DNA of 64,000 bases from MPNP01 sp965116235 (lineage in GTDB: Bacteria; Pseudomonadota; Alphaproteobacteria; Rhodobacterales; Rhodobacteraceae): assembly GCA_965116235.1 (NCBI GenBank), contig OZ220496.1, positions 1,488,001 through 1,552,000 on the forward strand. Direction: 5' to 3'. Under the pieces are notes generated by a model. That model was not told where the DNA came from, did no database searches, and saw nothing but the letters and a program-made list of their open reading frames with translations. The stretch's first letter is position 1. Each line of letters opens with the position of its first letter. The position numbers were made by a program, and so were the translations under genes. Below are positions 9,940-19,544 of the stretch, one piece after another.

Positions 9940-10503
9940 TTGTCTGGTACGGAACAGAATAAGCCGACGCGCCGAGATTTCTTGTATTATGCCACGGCCG
10001 GAACGGGAGCAGTTGCGGCAGGAGGAGCCGTGTGGCCTCTGATTGACCAGATGAATCCAAGTGCCGATGTTCAGGCTCTGGCCTCGATTGAGGTCGACGT
10101 ATCAGGGGTTGAGCCGGGAACGCAGATCATCGTCAAATGGCTGGGCAAGCCGGTATTCATTCGTCGTCGAACGCCAGAGGAGATCAGTGCGGCCCGCAGT
10201 GCGCAACTGGACGATCTGATCGACAAGGAGGCCCGCAATGCCAATCTGGACGATGAAACAAGCGCTTTGGATCACAATCGCAGTCTGGATGAAAGTGGCT
10301 CGTGGCTCGTAATGGTAGGGGTCTGCACGCATCTGGGATGTGTGCCAATCGGCGATGGAGCTGGAGAATATGGCGGTTGGTTCTGTCCGTGCCACGGTTC
10401 TCACTACGATACTTCGGGCCGGATTCGCAAGGGGCCAGCGCCAGAGAACCTGGAGATTCCGCAGGCCACATTTCTGAATGAAACGACAATTAAACTTGGC
10501 TAG
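9940..10503 (+). CDS. petA: ubiquinol-cytochrome c reductase Rieske iron-sulfur subunit
   Basis: 187 aa from a TTG start; no ATG or GTG is available in frame upstream, and the G-rich stretch GGATGGGGGAG precedes it. This is the 2Fe-2S subunit of the respiratory bc1 complex, which passes electrons from ubiquinol to cytochrome c1 on the periplasmic side. It shows a twin-arginine-type N-terminus (TRRDFLYYATAG) that also forms the membrane anchor, then the two cluster motifs CTHLGC and CPCHGS near residues 127 and 150. It is the first gene of petABC, 10 bp before petB. Confidence 0.96.
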   Translation: MSGTEQNKPTRRDFLYYATAGTGAVAAGGAVWPLIDQMNPSADVQALASIEVDVSGVEPGTQIIVKWLGKPVFIRRRTPEEISAARSAQLDDLIDKEARNANLDDETSALDHNRSLDESGSWLVMVGVCTHLGCVPIGDGAGEYGGWFCPCHGSHYDTSGRIRKGPAPENLEIPQATFLNETTIKLG

Positions 10504-10513
10504 GTGATAAATT

Positions 10514-11824
10514 ATGTCAGGTATTCCGCATGACAGCTATGTTCCCCAATCAGGCTCTGCAAAATGGTTGCACAGACGCCTGCCCGTCGTGTCGCTGCTA
10601 TATGACACCTTGATGATACCCACTCCCAAGAATTTGAACTGGATGTGGATTTGGGGTGTGGTGCTGACCTTCTGTCTTGCACACCAGATAATCACTGGCA
10701 TAGTGCTGGCGATGCATTACACCCCGCATGTGGACATGGCCTTCGCAAGCGTTGAACACATCATGCGGAATGTCAATTCCGGCTGGGCCCTTCGCTACTT
10801 GCATGCCAACGGTGCATCACTCTTTTTTCTGGCTGTGTATTTTCATATTTTTCGGAGCATCTATTACGGGTCATACAAGGCTCCGAGAGAAATCACCTGG
10901 ATCATTGGCATGCTGATCTACGTGCTGATGATGGCCACGGCATTCATGGGGTATGTCCTGCCATGGGGACAGATGTCTTTCTGGGCGGCCACAGTTATTT
11001 CAGGTCTTTTTGGAGCCATTCCGGGAATTGGGGAGACGGTCCAGACGTGGATTTTGGGTGGGCCGGCTGTCGACAATGCGACCTTGAATCGGTTTTTCTC
11101 GCTTCACTATCTGCTTCCATTCGTCATTGCGGGTCTGGTTATCGTTCACATTTGGGCGTTTCATACGACCGGCAACAACAATCCGACAGGGGTTGAGGTC
11201 AGACGAAGCTCCAAAGAGGAAGCCCAGAAGGACTCGGTGCCGTTCTGGCCCTATTTTGTGATCAAGGATCTCTTTGCCTTGGGCGTGGTGCTCATCGTCT
11301 TCTTCGCCATAGTCGGCTTCATGCCTAATTATCTCGGACATCCCGACAACTACATTGAAGCGAACCCGCTTGCCACGCCGGAACATATTGTACCCGAGTG
11401 GTACTTCCTGCCGTTTTACGCAATCTTGCGAGCCTTTACGTCCGACGTCTGGGTTGTCCAGCTGGTCAGTTTCATAACGGGGGGAATCATTGACGCCAAG
11501 TTTTTTGGCGTCATTGCCATGTTCGGTTCAATCGTCGTCCTGGCTCTCCTGCCTTGGCTGGACTCGTCCGTTATCCGTTCTGGCAAGTACCGCCCACATT
11601 TCAGATGGTGGTTCATCCTGCTGGTTTTTGACTTTATCGTCCTGACTTGGGCTGGAAGTCGACCGGCGGAGGGCATCTATGCAGTCATTTCTCTGGTGGG
11701 AGCCGCCTACTGGTTCATCTTCTTTCTGATTGTCATGCCGTTGCTGGGCATTCTTGAATCTCCGGACCAACGCCCCTTGACGATTGAAGATGATTTCAAC
11801 AAAAAGCATTCCCTGCCGGAATGA
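10514..11824 (+). CDS. petB: ubiquinol-cytochrome c reductase cytochrome b
   Basis: 436 aa. This is the diheme membrane subunit carrying the quinol oxidation and reduction sites. Visible features are the MHYTPHVDMAF segment, the HANGAS and HIFRS heme-ligand helix, GYVLPWGQMSFW, the HLLP-type SLHYLLPFVIAG helix, and PEWYFLPFYAILRA, the alphaproteobacterial variant of the PEWY motif at the Qo site. About eight or nine transmembrane segments. Cytochrome b is full length and separate from cytochrome c1, unlike the fused fbcH arrangement of some relatives. Confidence 0.97.
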   Translation: MSGIPHDSYVPQSGSAKWLHRRLPVVSLLYDTLMIPTPKNLNWMWIWGVVLTFCLAHQIITGIVLAMHYTPHVDMAFASVEHIMRNVNSGWALRYLHANGASLFFLAVYFHIFRSIYYGSYKAPREITWIIGMLIYVLMMATAFMGYVLPWGQMSFWAATVISGLFGAIPGIGETVQTWILGGPAVDNATLNRFFSLHYLLPFVIAGLVIVHIWAFHTTGNNNPTGVEVRRSSKEEAQKDSVPFWPYFVIKDLFALGVVLIVFFAIVGFMPNYLGHPDNYIEANPLATPEHIVPEWYFLPFYAILRAFTSDVWVVQLVSFITGGIIDAKFFGVIAMFGSIVVLALLPWLDSSVIRSGKYRPHFRWWFILLVFDFIVLTWAGSRPAEGIYAVISLVGAAYWFIFFLIVMPLLGILESPDQRPLTIEDDFNKKHSLPE

Positions 11825-11864
11825 TCCCTCCGCCATCCTCAAAACAGACAAGGATCCATCGTAC

Positions 11865-12665
11865 ATGAGAAATTTTCTGGTTGTATCCTGCATTGTCTTG
11901 CTGTCCGGCACAAACCCTGGACTGGCGGCTGGCGGCGATGATGTGTACGTCGAAGACATTTCCTTTTCTTTTGAAGGCCCCTTTGGCACTTTCGATTCGG
12001 AACAGCTGCAGCGGGGCCTGGTCGTATATCAGGAAGTGTGTGCGGCCTGTCACGGCTTGAAATATGTTCCCTTCCGAACACTCGGTGATCCGGGAGGGCT
12101 GGATCTTAGCGAAGATGCCGTCAAGATATTTGCTCGAAACTTTGATGTTTTTGATCCCGAACTGGACGATTTCAGATCGGCGATACCCCGCGACAACTTT
12201 CCGGCCAACGATTCGGTCGGAGCTCCCGACTTGTCGCTGATTACCAAGGCTCGCGCCGGCTTCCATGGACCGGAAGGAACGGGCCTGAACCAGCTATTTC
12301 GTGGCATCGGCGGTCCTGAATATGTCTATTCCGTGCTTGTCAACTATACCGGCGAAGAACAGGAAGAAGCCGGCACCTTGCTTTACGGCAACAAGTCCTT
12401 TGCCGGCGGATGGATATCCATGGCACCCCCACTGACCGAAGACCTGATAGAATTTGAGGACGGGACGCCGAGCACTGTCGAGGGTATGGCCGAGGATGTA
12501 ACAGCGTTCCTGACCTGGGCCGCGGAACCGAAAATGATGGTCCGCAAGCAGGCCGGCTTCACGATAATCATCTTGCTGACACTTCTGACAGCCCTTTTGT
12601 ACTTGACAAACAAAAAGCTCTGGGCGCCGATCAAGGAGCGAAAAAAGGATGATCTTGACACGTGA
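11865..12665 (+). CDS. petC: ubiquinol-cytochrome c reductase cytochrome c1
   Basis: 266 aa from ATG 11865, which begins a signal peptide (MRNFLVVSCIVLLSG...GLAAG); the frame is open back into petB but that extension is not needed. The heme c site is CAACH near residue 62, and the C-terminus carries one transmembrane anchor (TIIILLTLLTALLYL) followed by a basic tail. It accepts electrons from the Rieske protein and passes them to a soluble or membrane cytochrome c. Last gene of petABC. Confidence 0.95.
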   Translation: MRNFLVVSCIVLLSGTNPGLAAGGDDVYVEDISFSFEGPFGTFDSEQLQRGLVVYQEVCAACHGLKYVPFRTLGDPGGLDLSEDAVKIFARNFDVFDPELDDFRSAIPRDNFPANDSVGAPDLSLITKARAGFHGPEGTGLNQLFRGIGGPEYVYSVLVNYTGEEQEEAGTLLYGNKSFAGGWISMAPPLTEDLIEFEDGTPSTVEGMAEDVTAFLTWAAEPKMMVRKQAGFTIIILLTLLTALLYLTNKKLWAPIKERKKDDLDT

Positions 12666-12685
12666 CAACAGGTCAAGGGTCACGT
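12660..12685 (+). terminator. possible hairpin at the petC / exonuclease convergence
   Basis: ACGTGAC at 12660-12666 pairs perfectly with GTCACGT at 12679-12685. It lies between two convergent genes, overlapping the petC stop, but no U-run follows, so a Rho-independent terminator is only possible. Confidence 0.35.
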
Positions 12686-12695
12686 ATTCAACGAG

Positions 12696-14783
12696 TCAGA
12701 TTGGTGTCCCCAGAATGTTGGGGATAGTGTAGAGCTTGTCCAAGGCCCATCTCAGTTCCTGCTGATGAATCCCGCTCAGTTCCGAAGGTGCTACGCTATT
12801 GGAAGGCTTGAGGCCTTTTTCCAGATCCGACATTTGTTGCCGCAGGATTAGACCCAGCAAAATTCCGTGTGCGCTGAGCAGGTCATCGATGAGTTGATCG
12901 GGCACGGCATTCCGTTTCTTGAATTCCTCCAGACGGGCAGCCGTTGATCGCGGGCGTATTCCATGGCGAAGAGCCACGACCCGCGCGGTTGAAAAAATGG
13001 GCATCACGCCCCCTTTCTTGAGATCCACGCGACCATTTTCGAGCTTCAGGCGACCGAACAGTCCGGTCGGCACATCAAAACGGCTGGCTCGCAAGCTCAG
13101 CCGGTTGAGGAAGGGTTTGGCCTGGCTTGCAAGTTCGAGTGCCTCGTTACGCAGATTGTTGGCCAGGTTGTAATCGCCATGGGTTGGCAACGAGTCGAAA
13201 TATATGTCTGAATTCAGCAGGTCCTTTGAGCTGGTACGGTTGAGCCAATAGTGGATTGTTTCTTGCCACGCCGCCACACTCTTTCTCCATTCCGGGTTGG
13301 ACGCCATGACGCCGCCAGTGCAATACAGAATCCCGGTTTGATTCAATATGTCGGCGACACGCTTGCCGATGGCTTCAAAAAGCCTGTCCGCCTCATCGGT
13401 TGGCTCCGAGTGCTCGTAGATGATGGCGTTGTCCTGATCCATCGCCAGCAGACTCTCGCCCCGTCCGCCCGACCCCAGCACAATCATGGCATAATTCGGG
13501 ATGGACGAATGAACGCTGTCCGACAGCAATTCGTCTTCAGCCATTTCACATGCGCGTTTGGTAAGACCCCGCAATTCCCTGGAAATGATTGCAGCGACCA
13601 GCGTGGGGCTGATTCCACTATGGACCAGCGACCGGCAAACCGAGGCCAGGCCGGACCACACCTTGCCCAGCTCTTCCGGTGTGTTGGCCTCGAGAATATC
13701 CTTACCGAGACCGATGGCCTCGGATGAGTAATTCCCGAACATGTCCCGAGAACTTATGACTCCGACTATTTCGTCTTCATCGTTGAACACGGCCAAGCGT
13801 CGGAGATTCTTTTCCCCCATGGTTACCATGGCCCGATACATGAATTCCTTGTGATGAATGAGCGCCACCGGATCAGAACAATGATGTGCGGCCGTCTCGC
13901 CCAAGGCAACGATTCCGCCGGTGTGAATGGCCCGAAGAATGTCGGTTTCAGTGAGAATGCCGTAATGACGGTCACCCTCCAGACGGACAATCACCGAGCC
14001 AATTTTCTTGCTGATCAGAATGCCCAGAGTATCCTGGATGGATGTATGAGCGTCAACCATGACGGGTGCGGTCATGATGTCGGCTATCCGTTTCTTGTAC
14101 GGGTAGGCGTCGACATTTTGAATTGCGGAGTGAGCCGGAATTTCCAGGCGTTCAAATCCGCCTTGGCGGCGATTTATTTCTCCCGTCGCTCGCCGAGCCT
14201 CGGCGAAGGTCAGGATTCCCTGATCACGGAGCAAGGGGATCAGCTTGATGAAAACCTGAGCCGTCATGATGGCATCCGGAAGAGCCCGGTGCCGGTTCGC
14301 CGTCGAGACGTTCAGCCAGGATGCGACCGTGTCGAGGGAAAAATTTGGCAGGTTGGGAGAAAGCACACGAATCAGTTCCTCGACATCCAGGGACCGGGGT
14401 TCGTGCCACACCAAGCCATTGCGTTTGTGTTCACTTTCGAAGACGGAAAGGTCAAAGCCAATGGAGTATCCAAGAACAAACCGCGAATCCACCCACGACG
14501 AGAAGGAAGCAAAGCCTTCCTCAAAAGAGGGGCAGTCGTGTACGTCCTTGTCGGTGATGCGGTGAATCCGGGTTGACCGCTCGGGAATCGGAATGTCCGG
14601 CTTAATCAGGATATCGATGGTCGAATCCTCGATGATCGTGCCTGCGTGGATGGCAACACCCGCCAACTCGATCACCCGGTCCACCTTGGGATTCAGTCCT
14701 GTGGTTTCAGAATCTATGACGACGGCATCAAGCGCCGCCAGCGGCAGTCCAAGATCGGTTTCCTTGGGAGAATGGAACGTCAT
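12696..14783 (-). CDS. DnaQ-like 3'-5' exonuclease fused to CBS pair and DUF294 nucleotidyltransferase
   Basis: 695 aa from ATG 14783. Three parts are visible. Residues about 20-190 form a DEDD exonuclease of the Pol III epsilon type (VIDSETTGL, GYSIGFDLSVFE, HRALPDA). Residues about 240-360 hold two CBS domains (IMTAPVMVDAHTSIQDTLG, GILTETDILRA, VGVISSRDMFG). Residues about 380-690 form the DUF294/DUF294_C nucleotidyltransferase-like region with GSGGRGE and a DQDNA acidic pair. DUF294-CBS proteins are thought to be signalling or nucleotidyl-transferring enzymes related to GlnD; the exonuclease fusion is unusual but occurs in some alphaproteobacteria. Its physiological role is unknown. Convergent with petC. 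Confidence 0.85.
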   Translation of the reverse strand: MTFHSPKETDLGLPLAALDAVVIDSETTGLNPKVDRVIELAGVAIHAGTIIEDSTIDILIKPDIPIPERSTRIHRITDKDVHDCPSFEEGFASFSSWVDSRFVLGYSIGFDLSVFESEHKRNGLVWHEPRSLDVEELIRVLSPNLPNFSLDTVASWLNVSTANRHRALPDAIMTAQVFIKLIPLLRDQGILTFAEARRATGEINRRQGGFERLEIPAHSAIQNVDAYPYKKRIADIMTAPVMVDAHTSIQDTLGILISKKIGSVIVRLEGDRHYGILTETDILRAIHTGGIVALGETAAHHCSDPVALIHHKEFMYRAMVTMGEKNLRRLAVFNDEDEIVGVISSRDMFGNYSSEAIGLGKDILEANTPEELGKVWSGLASVCRSLVHSGISPTLVAAIISRELRGLTKRACEMAEDELLSDSVHSSIPNYAMIVLGSGGRGESLLAMDQDNAIIYEHSEPTDEADRLFEAIGKRVADILNQTGILYCTGGVMASNPEWRKSVAAWQETIHYWLNRTSSKDLLNSDIYFDSLPTHGDYNLANNLRNEALELASQAKPFLNRLSLRASRFDVPTGLFGRLKLENGRVDLKKGGVMPIFSTARVVALRHGIRPRSTAARLEEFKKRNAVPDQLIDDLLSAHGILLGLILRQQMSDLEKGLKPSNSVAPSELSGIHQQELRWALDKLYTIPNILGTPI

Positions 14784-14948
14784 GACAGATCGCACCTATC
14801 AAAAAAACGGAACTCATTCGACGAACATTTTGAATCAGGTTCATCTTTCATGGGATCTAATATATTGGTCAAAAGTGCATAAATCGTTACTGTCATATGA
14901 AATTTCGCAAAGGCAAGTTTGGATCATGGATTTCAGAAAGGTTCGGGC

Positions 14949-15263
14949 ATGGCAAGATGGCAGGAAGTGTGCAGGGTTGATGAGGTTGATGTTGAGGAGC
15001 TGAAACGATTCTTTTACAATGACAGGCCCTATGTAATCTGCCGTTCTCCCAACGATGAGTATTTTTGCCTAGACGGTCTGTGCACACATGAAAAAGTGGA
15101 CCTCAGCGAAGGGATGATTTTCGAAGGTGAGCTTGAGTGTCCCAAGCATTTTGGCACCTTTGACTACAGAACGGGAGAAGCCATGGGCGCTCCTGTCTGC
15201 ATTGACCTGAAGACCCATCCGGTCAAGGTTGAAGGAGGAAGGATTTTCGTCAGCATCGAATAG
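14949..15263 (+). CDS. Rieske 2Fe-2S ferredoxin (MocE-like)
   Basis: 104 aa from ATG 14949; the frame is open from 14919 but the ATG fits an AAAGG upstream. Small soluble Rieske protein with CTHEKVDL and CPKHFGTF supplying the Cys-His ligand pairs near residues 45 and 64. Such proteins shuttle electrons to non-heme oxygenases. It is a paralogue of the ferredoxin at 56342-56653, sharing the same spacing and the GLCTHE core. No oxygenase or reductase is adjacent; aroC follows 31 bp downstream, so the partner is unknown. Confidence 0.88.
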   Translation: MARWQEVCRVDEVDVEELKRFFYNDRPYVICRSPNDEYFCLDGLCTHEKVDLSEGMIFEGELECPKHFGTFDYRTGEAMGAPVCIDLKTHPVKVEGGRIFVSIE

Positions 15264-15294
15264 CGCATTCGACAAAGCATGTCAGGGAGAAAGA

Positions 15295-16404
15295 GTGTCA
15301 ATCAACACCATCGGTAGAATTCTCAGACTCACGACGTGGGGGGAGAGTCACGGCCCCGCCATCGGGGCCGTTCTGGATGGGTGCCCCCCGGGCATAACGA
15401 TCAAGGCCGAAACCATCCAGCAATGGCTGGACAGGCGCAGGCCCGGTCAGAACAGGTATACAACGCAACGCCGGGAGGATGACAGGGTTGAAATCATGTC
15501 CGGTGTTTTTGAAGACAAGTCAACGGGAACGCCAATTCAGTTGTTGATCCGCAACACAGATCAGCGAAGCCGCGATTATTCCGAAATAAAAGACACGTTC
15601 AGGCCCGGACATGCCGACCTGACATATTGGCATAAATATGGTCATAGAGATTATCGAGGGGGAGGGCGTGCGTCAGCTCGCGAAACGGCTTCTCGGGTTG
15701 CTGCGGGAGGCATAGCTCGATCAATATTGCACGTCATTTGCCCAGCAGTCAGAATCAAGGCGTACATGGTTCAGATGGGCGAGCATGCAATCTCCCGAAG
15801 TGATTTCGATATTGAAGAAATTGACAACAATGTCTTTTGGTGCCCTGATGCCGTGGCAGCCCAAAAGTGGGCCGAATACCTCACCGATATCCGCAAGAGT
15901 GGCGACTCGATAGGAGCCATGGTTGAGGTGTGCGCCCAAGGAGTTCCTCCGGGAATAGGGGCACCGATCTATGCCAAGCTGGACAGCGACCTGGCGGCAG
16001 CCATGATGACCATTAATGCCGTCAAGAGTGTGGAGATTGGTGACGGTGTCGCCGTGGCCAACCTCAAGGGAAGCCAAAACAGTGATGAGCTCCACCTTGA
16101 GGATCATCGGCTTGCATTCAAATCCAACCATAGTGGAGGGATTCTCGGGGGCATTTCCACCGGTCAGGACATAATCGTTCGAATTGCCGTCAAGCCGGCT
16201 TCATCAATATTGATTCCTAAAGAGTCCGTCACTACGAGCGGCACTGCAACTGAGGTAAGTACAAGGGGGCGTCATGATCCCTGTGTCGGGATACGGGCAG
16301 TTCCCGTGGTTGAGGCGATGATGGCCTTGACCTTGGCTGATCACCTTATGCTGCACCGGGGTCAGGTCGGAGAGATAATCGGCTACGGCTTTGAAAGAGA
16401 TTAG
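15295..16404 (+). CDS. aroC: chorismate synthase
   Basis: 369 aa from GTG 15295, chosen because the conserved start SINTIGRILRLTTWGESHG follows at once and GGGAGA lies 5-10 bases upstream. AroC removes phosphate from 5-enolpyruvylshikimate 3-phosphate to make chorismate, using reduced FMN. The signature blocks are present: GESHGPAIGAVLDGCPPG, RPGQNRYTTQRREDD, RPGHADLTYWHKYGHRDYRGGGRASARET, and RGRHDPCVGIRAVPVVEAM near the C-terminus. Full length. Confidence 0.96.
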   Translation: MSINTIGRILRLTTWGESHGPAIGAVLDGCPPGITIKAETIQQWLDRRRPGQNRYTTQRREDDRVEIMSGVFEDKSTGTPIQLLIRNTDQRSRDYSEIKDTFRPGHADLTYWHKYGHRDYRGGGRASARETASRVAAGGIARSILHVICPAVRIKAYMVQMGEHAISRSDFDIEEIDNNVFWCPDAVAAQKWAEYLTDIRKSGDSIGAMVEVCAQGVPPGIGAPIYAKLDSDLAAAMMTINAVKSVEIGDGVAVANLKGSQNSDELHLEDHRLAFKSNHSGGILGGISTGQDIIVRIAVKPASSILIPKESVTTSGTATEVSTRGRHDPCVGIRAVPVVEAMMALTLADHLMLHRGQVGEIIGYGFERD

Positions 16405-16599
16405 TCCGTAGATTCACAAATCAAAGGCATGTCTGGTCTTGCTTGTGTTGAGGGAGACACGATTCATTTCCGGTCTGTTGGCCAGTCGCTGTGAAAAGTT
16501 AGGGCAAAACTTTTGGACCATGGTCGGGATCGGAGCCACTCTCCAAGGGTGCCGATTCATCACCACAGTGAGACAGATCATGATGAATGAGTCCACTGT

Positions 16600-17484
16600 C
16601 TAGTTCACGGTATTCTTGGGCAATTGCACCGCAACAATGCCAGCGGTAATGATCAAGACGCCGGCAAGATCAGTCAATGTTACCCCTTCACCCAGCAATA
16701 GGGCGGCAATGACAACGCCGAGAAAAGGGTTAAGAAAATGAAACGAGGAAGCCTTGGTCGGGCCGATTCGATTGACAAGTCGAAACCAAATCCATGTCGC
16801 CAAAATGCCGGGTCCCACTATTTGGTAAAACAGGGAGCCAATCAGTGGCCACGACAGATGAATAGGTTCCCAAGCTTCGAACATTACGGCAGGAATGGAA
16901 ACCGCAACAAACCCGACGATCATCTGAAGGCCGACAATCATCATTAAATTCTCCTGCAGGTCGGTACCTTTTATGGCCAAGGTTGCGATGCAAAGGGCAA
17001 GGGAAGCGATTATGCAAATCGTTATGCCGAAAAGTTCCAGACCCAAACTCCACCGAGTGGTCATGATGATCACGACTCCAATAAAGCCAAGAATCAGGCC
17101 CAGGTTGCCAACCCAGCCGATGTTGTCGCGAAAGATCAGCAAGCTGAAAAAAGCGACTTGCAGGGGAAGCGAAGATGCAATGATGGCGGCCAGAGAGGCA
17201 TCAATCCATTGCATGGAAACAAAGTTTGCCGTCAAGTATATGCCATTCTGACAAAACCCGAAAAGCAAAACACCGTACAGCTGTCTGGGGGCAAGACGCA
17301 TAGACTGCCCAAGGGCATGAGCGATGCCAATCGCGATCACGGCTGATATGCCGAAGCGAATGGACAAGGCAGTGAGAGGCTGAATGTGAAGGACTATGAC
17401 CTTGGCTGTCGAGAAAGCGCTCGACCACATCACCGAAAAAAGCAACCCCAACAGTATGGAGAGGCCATCGAGTCGTCCAATCAT
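16600..17484 (-). CDS. EamA/DMT family transporter
   Basis: 294 aa, about ten hydrophobic segments arranged as two EamA repeats (first ending near LGLILGFIGVVIIMT, second near LTDLAGVLIITAGI). Members export amino acids or other metabolites across the inner membrane. The second repeat shows the usual FLNPFLGVVIAALLLGEGV motif. Convergent with aroC; the substrate is unknown. Confidence 0.85.
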   Translation of the reverse strand: MIGRLDGLSILLGLLFSVMWSSAFSTAKVIVLHIQPLTALSIRFGISAVIAIGIAHALGQSMRLAPRQLYGVLLFGFCQNGIYLTANFVSMQWIDASLAAIIASSLPLQVAFFSLLIFRDNIGWVGNLGLILGFIGVVIIMTTRWSLGLELFGITICIIASLALCIATLAIKGTDLQENLMMIVGLQMIVGFVAVSIPAVMFEAWEPIHLSWPLIGSLFYQIVGPGILATWIWFRLVNRIGPTKASSFHFLNPFLGVVIAALLLGEGVTLTDLAGVLIITAGIVAVQLPKNTVN

Positions 17485-17542
17485 AACCGTTGGACGACTC
17501 GGTTCAACTTTCTATAAAGTAAATCTCTGTCTGTTCAGCGAA

Positions 17543-17833
17543 CTACTTCTCGGCTACGGCTTTCTTCAAAGCTGAACCCCAAGAAATACGCGGAACATTG
17601 CAGGCCGGAATTGCGATGGGCTTGCCGGTGGCAGGGTTTTTTCCGGTCCGCGCACCTCGCAAGCGATAGGAAATCCTCCCGATCTTGCCGACTGGCACGA
17701 CCTTGCCACCGACGATTTCGTCCATCATGATGTCCGTAACTGCGTTCAGCACGGCTTTGGCATCTTTCTTGCTTACACCGGTCCTCTCTGAAGCCTGAGC
17801 TACGAGATCATCTGTCTTCAAAACTTCTGGCAT
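17543..17833 (-). CDS. HU/IHF family DNA-binding protein
   Basis: 96 aa. The helical N-terminus contains SKKDAKAVLNAV, and the beta-arm region ARTGKNPATGKPIAIPA carries the conserved proline that intercalates DNA in HU and IHF. The sequence deviates from typical HU in the body (VGKIGRISYRLRG replacing GFGTF), so it may be a divergent HU-like nucleoid protein. Single gene, likely with its own promoter in the AT-rich stretch upstream. Confidence 0.9.
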   Translation of the reverse strand: MPEVLKTDDLVAQASERTGVSKKDAKAVLNAVTDIMMDEIVGGKVVPVGKIGRISYRLRGARTGKNPATGKPIAIPACNVPRISWGSALKKAVAEK

Positions 17834-18062
17834 GTATTACTCCTCTTCCATTTATCAACTTGGTTTACTTAAACGAGAATGGTTAGCAACATTGTTGATT
17901 CGCCAGGATTATGCAACACCTAATTGACGTCAATCTGAAAATTGTCAGAACCAGCGCCGCAACCCCTTCGGACATCATGCTGAATTTACCCAACTCTGTC
18001 GAAAACCGAAACCTCATAATTGACAATTCGGGACTCCATTTCAACCCTATTGTGCGTCTTGA

Positions 18063-19544
18063 CTACAAAAAGGCAGATTCTTCGAAACTCCGTAACTTGC
18101 GTGAATGCAAGTATTCCAGCGGCTTCTCTCGCAGCGAAGTCAGGGCCATGATCCCGGTAGCCAGATGATTGTTGATTTGCGTGTTGAAAAACTCGTTGGC
18201 CATTCCGGGCAGTTTCAGGACCCCATGCAGGGGCTTGTCGGATATGCATAGCAATGCTCCATAAGGCACCCTGAACCGGAACCCGTTTGCAGCGATGGTT
18301 GCAGATTCCATATCAAGGGCGATGGCTCGGGACTGGCTCAATCGTCTGATGATACCGGAATTGATTCCCAGTTCCCAGTTGCGATTATCGACGGAGGCAA
18401 CCGTACCCGTGCGCATGACTTTCTTCAGCTCGAACCCTTTTTGTTCGGTAATCGTGGCCACGGCCTCTTCGATAGCCACCTGAATCTCTGCCAGTGCAGG
18501 AACCGGGACCCAAGCCGGCAGATCGTCATCCAGGACCTGATCTTCCCGCAGATAGGCATGAGCCAGGACATAGTCTCCCAAATTCTGACTGTTGCGCAAT
18601 CCTGCGCAATGCCCGAGCATTATCCACGAACTCGGACGCAATACGGCAATGTGGTCCGTCGCCGTCTTTGCGTTGGACGGGCCAATCCCAATATTGATAA
18701 GACTGATGCCGTCGCGATTGGGTCTGGTCAGATGGCAAGCTGGCATTTGAGGCATCCGTTCCGGCCACACGATGGAATCTTCAGGGCGCGTGATGGAGTG
18801 ATCGCCAGCCGTCACAAACGATTTATAGCCCGAATTTGGATCCGCGAGCATTCTGCGGGCATAATCCTCGAACTTGCTTACATAAAGCTGATAATTGGTA
18901 AAAAGGACAAACTTCTGAAAATGTTCGGCTCGAGTCGCAGTGTAGTGCTGTATCCGGGCAAGTGAATAGTCAATGCGCGGAGCCGCAAACAGTGCGAGGG
19001 GGTGTGAACCGTCATCATTGACGAACCCGCTCCCATTGACGATGTTGTCATGTATGACGTTCAGGTCTGGCGTGTCAAACACATCCCTGAGTGTGAAGTC
19101 TAGGCCCGACTTGCTTACGGCAGTATCCTCGGTGTGGTTCAGAGTGAAGTGAATGGCTATTGCCGTTGTGGAAGTTCCGATGTAGACGGGAGTTTTGTGA
19201 TTCTCAATCAACAGGTTGATTTGTTCCGTCAGATACTTCTTGTACAGTCTCGGCTGAGTGATCGTCGTTGAATAGAAACCGGGCTGGATCACATGCCCGT
19301 AGGACAGCCGGGTATCTGGCGACCCATAGGAATGCGTAATCAGCCTTATTTCCGGGTACCATGCCCGGAAACGCTTGCCCTTCACATTGCTGGCCGAAGC
19401 ATTGTCCAGCTTGTTGCGCAAAAACTGAACGGCCGTTTCATATCGATTGATCAGTTCATCTACGGCTTGTTCGCCCGAGGTGCAAGCGACTTCGTCTTGG
19501 GCTTGAGGGCTGACGAGTACCCTTCCGTCAGGACTGGATTTCAT
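18063..19544 (-). CDS. amn: AMP nucleosidase
   Basis: 493 aa, close to the E. coli Amn length. It hydrolyses AMP to adenine and ribose 5-phosphate. The N-terminal regulatory domain is followed by a phosphorylase-like catalytic domain with ISLINIGIGPSNAKTATDHIA and LGHCAGLR, and a MESATIAANGFR segment near the C-terminus. It overlaps ade by 4 bp (ATGA), strongly suggesting translational coupling; together the two enzymes convert AMP to adenine and then hypoxanthine. Confidence 0.93.
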   Translation of the reverse strand: MKSSPDGRVLVSPQAQDEVACTSGEQAVDELINRYETAVQFLRNKLDNASASNVKGKRFRAWYPEIRLITHSYGSPDTRLSYGHVIQPGFYSTTITQPRLYKKYLTEQINLLIENHKTPVYIGTSTTAIAIHFTLNHTEDTAVSKSGLDFTLRDVFDTPDLNVIHDNIVNGSGFVNDDGSHPLALFAAPRIDYSLARIQHYTATRAEHFQKFVLFTNYQLYVSKFEDYARRMLADPNSGYKSFVTAGDHSITRPEDSIVWPERMPQMPACHLTRPNRDGISLINIGIGPSNAKTATDHIAVLRPSSWIMLGHCAGLRNSQNLGDYVLAHAYLREDQVLDDDLPAWVPVPALAEIQVAIEEAVATITEQKGFELKKVMRTGTVASVDNRNWELGINSGIIRRLSQSRAIALDMESATIAANGFRFRVPYGALLCISDKPLHGVLKLPGMANEFFNTQINNHLATGIMALTSLREKPLEYLHSRKLRSFEESAFL

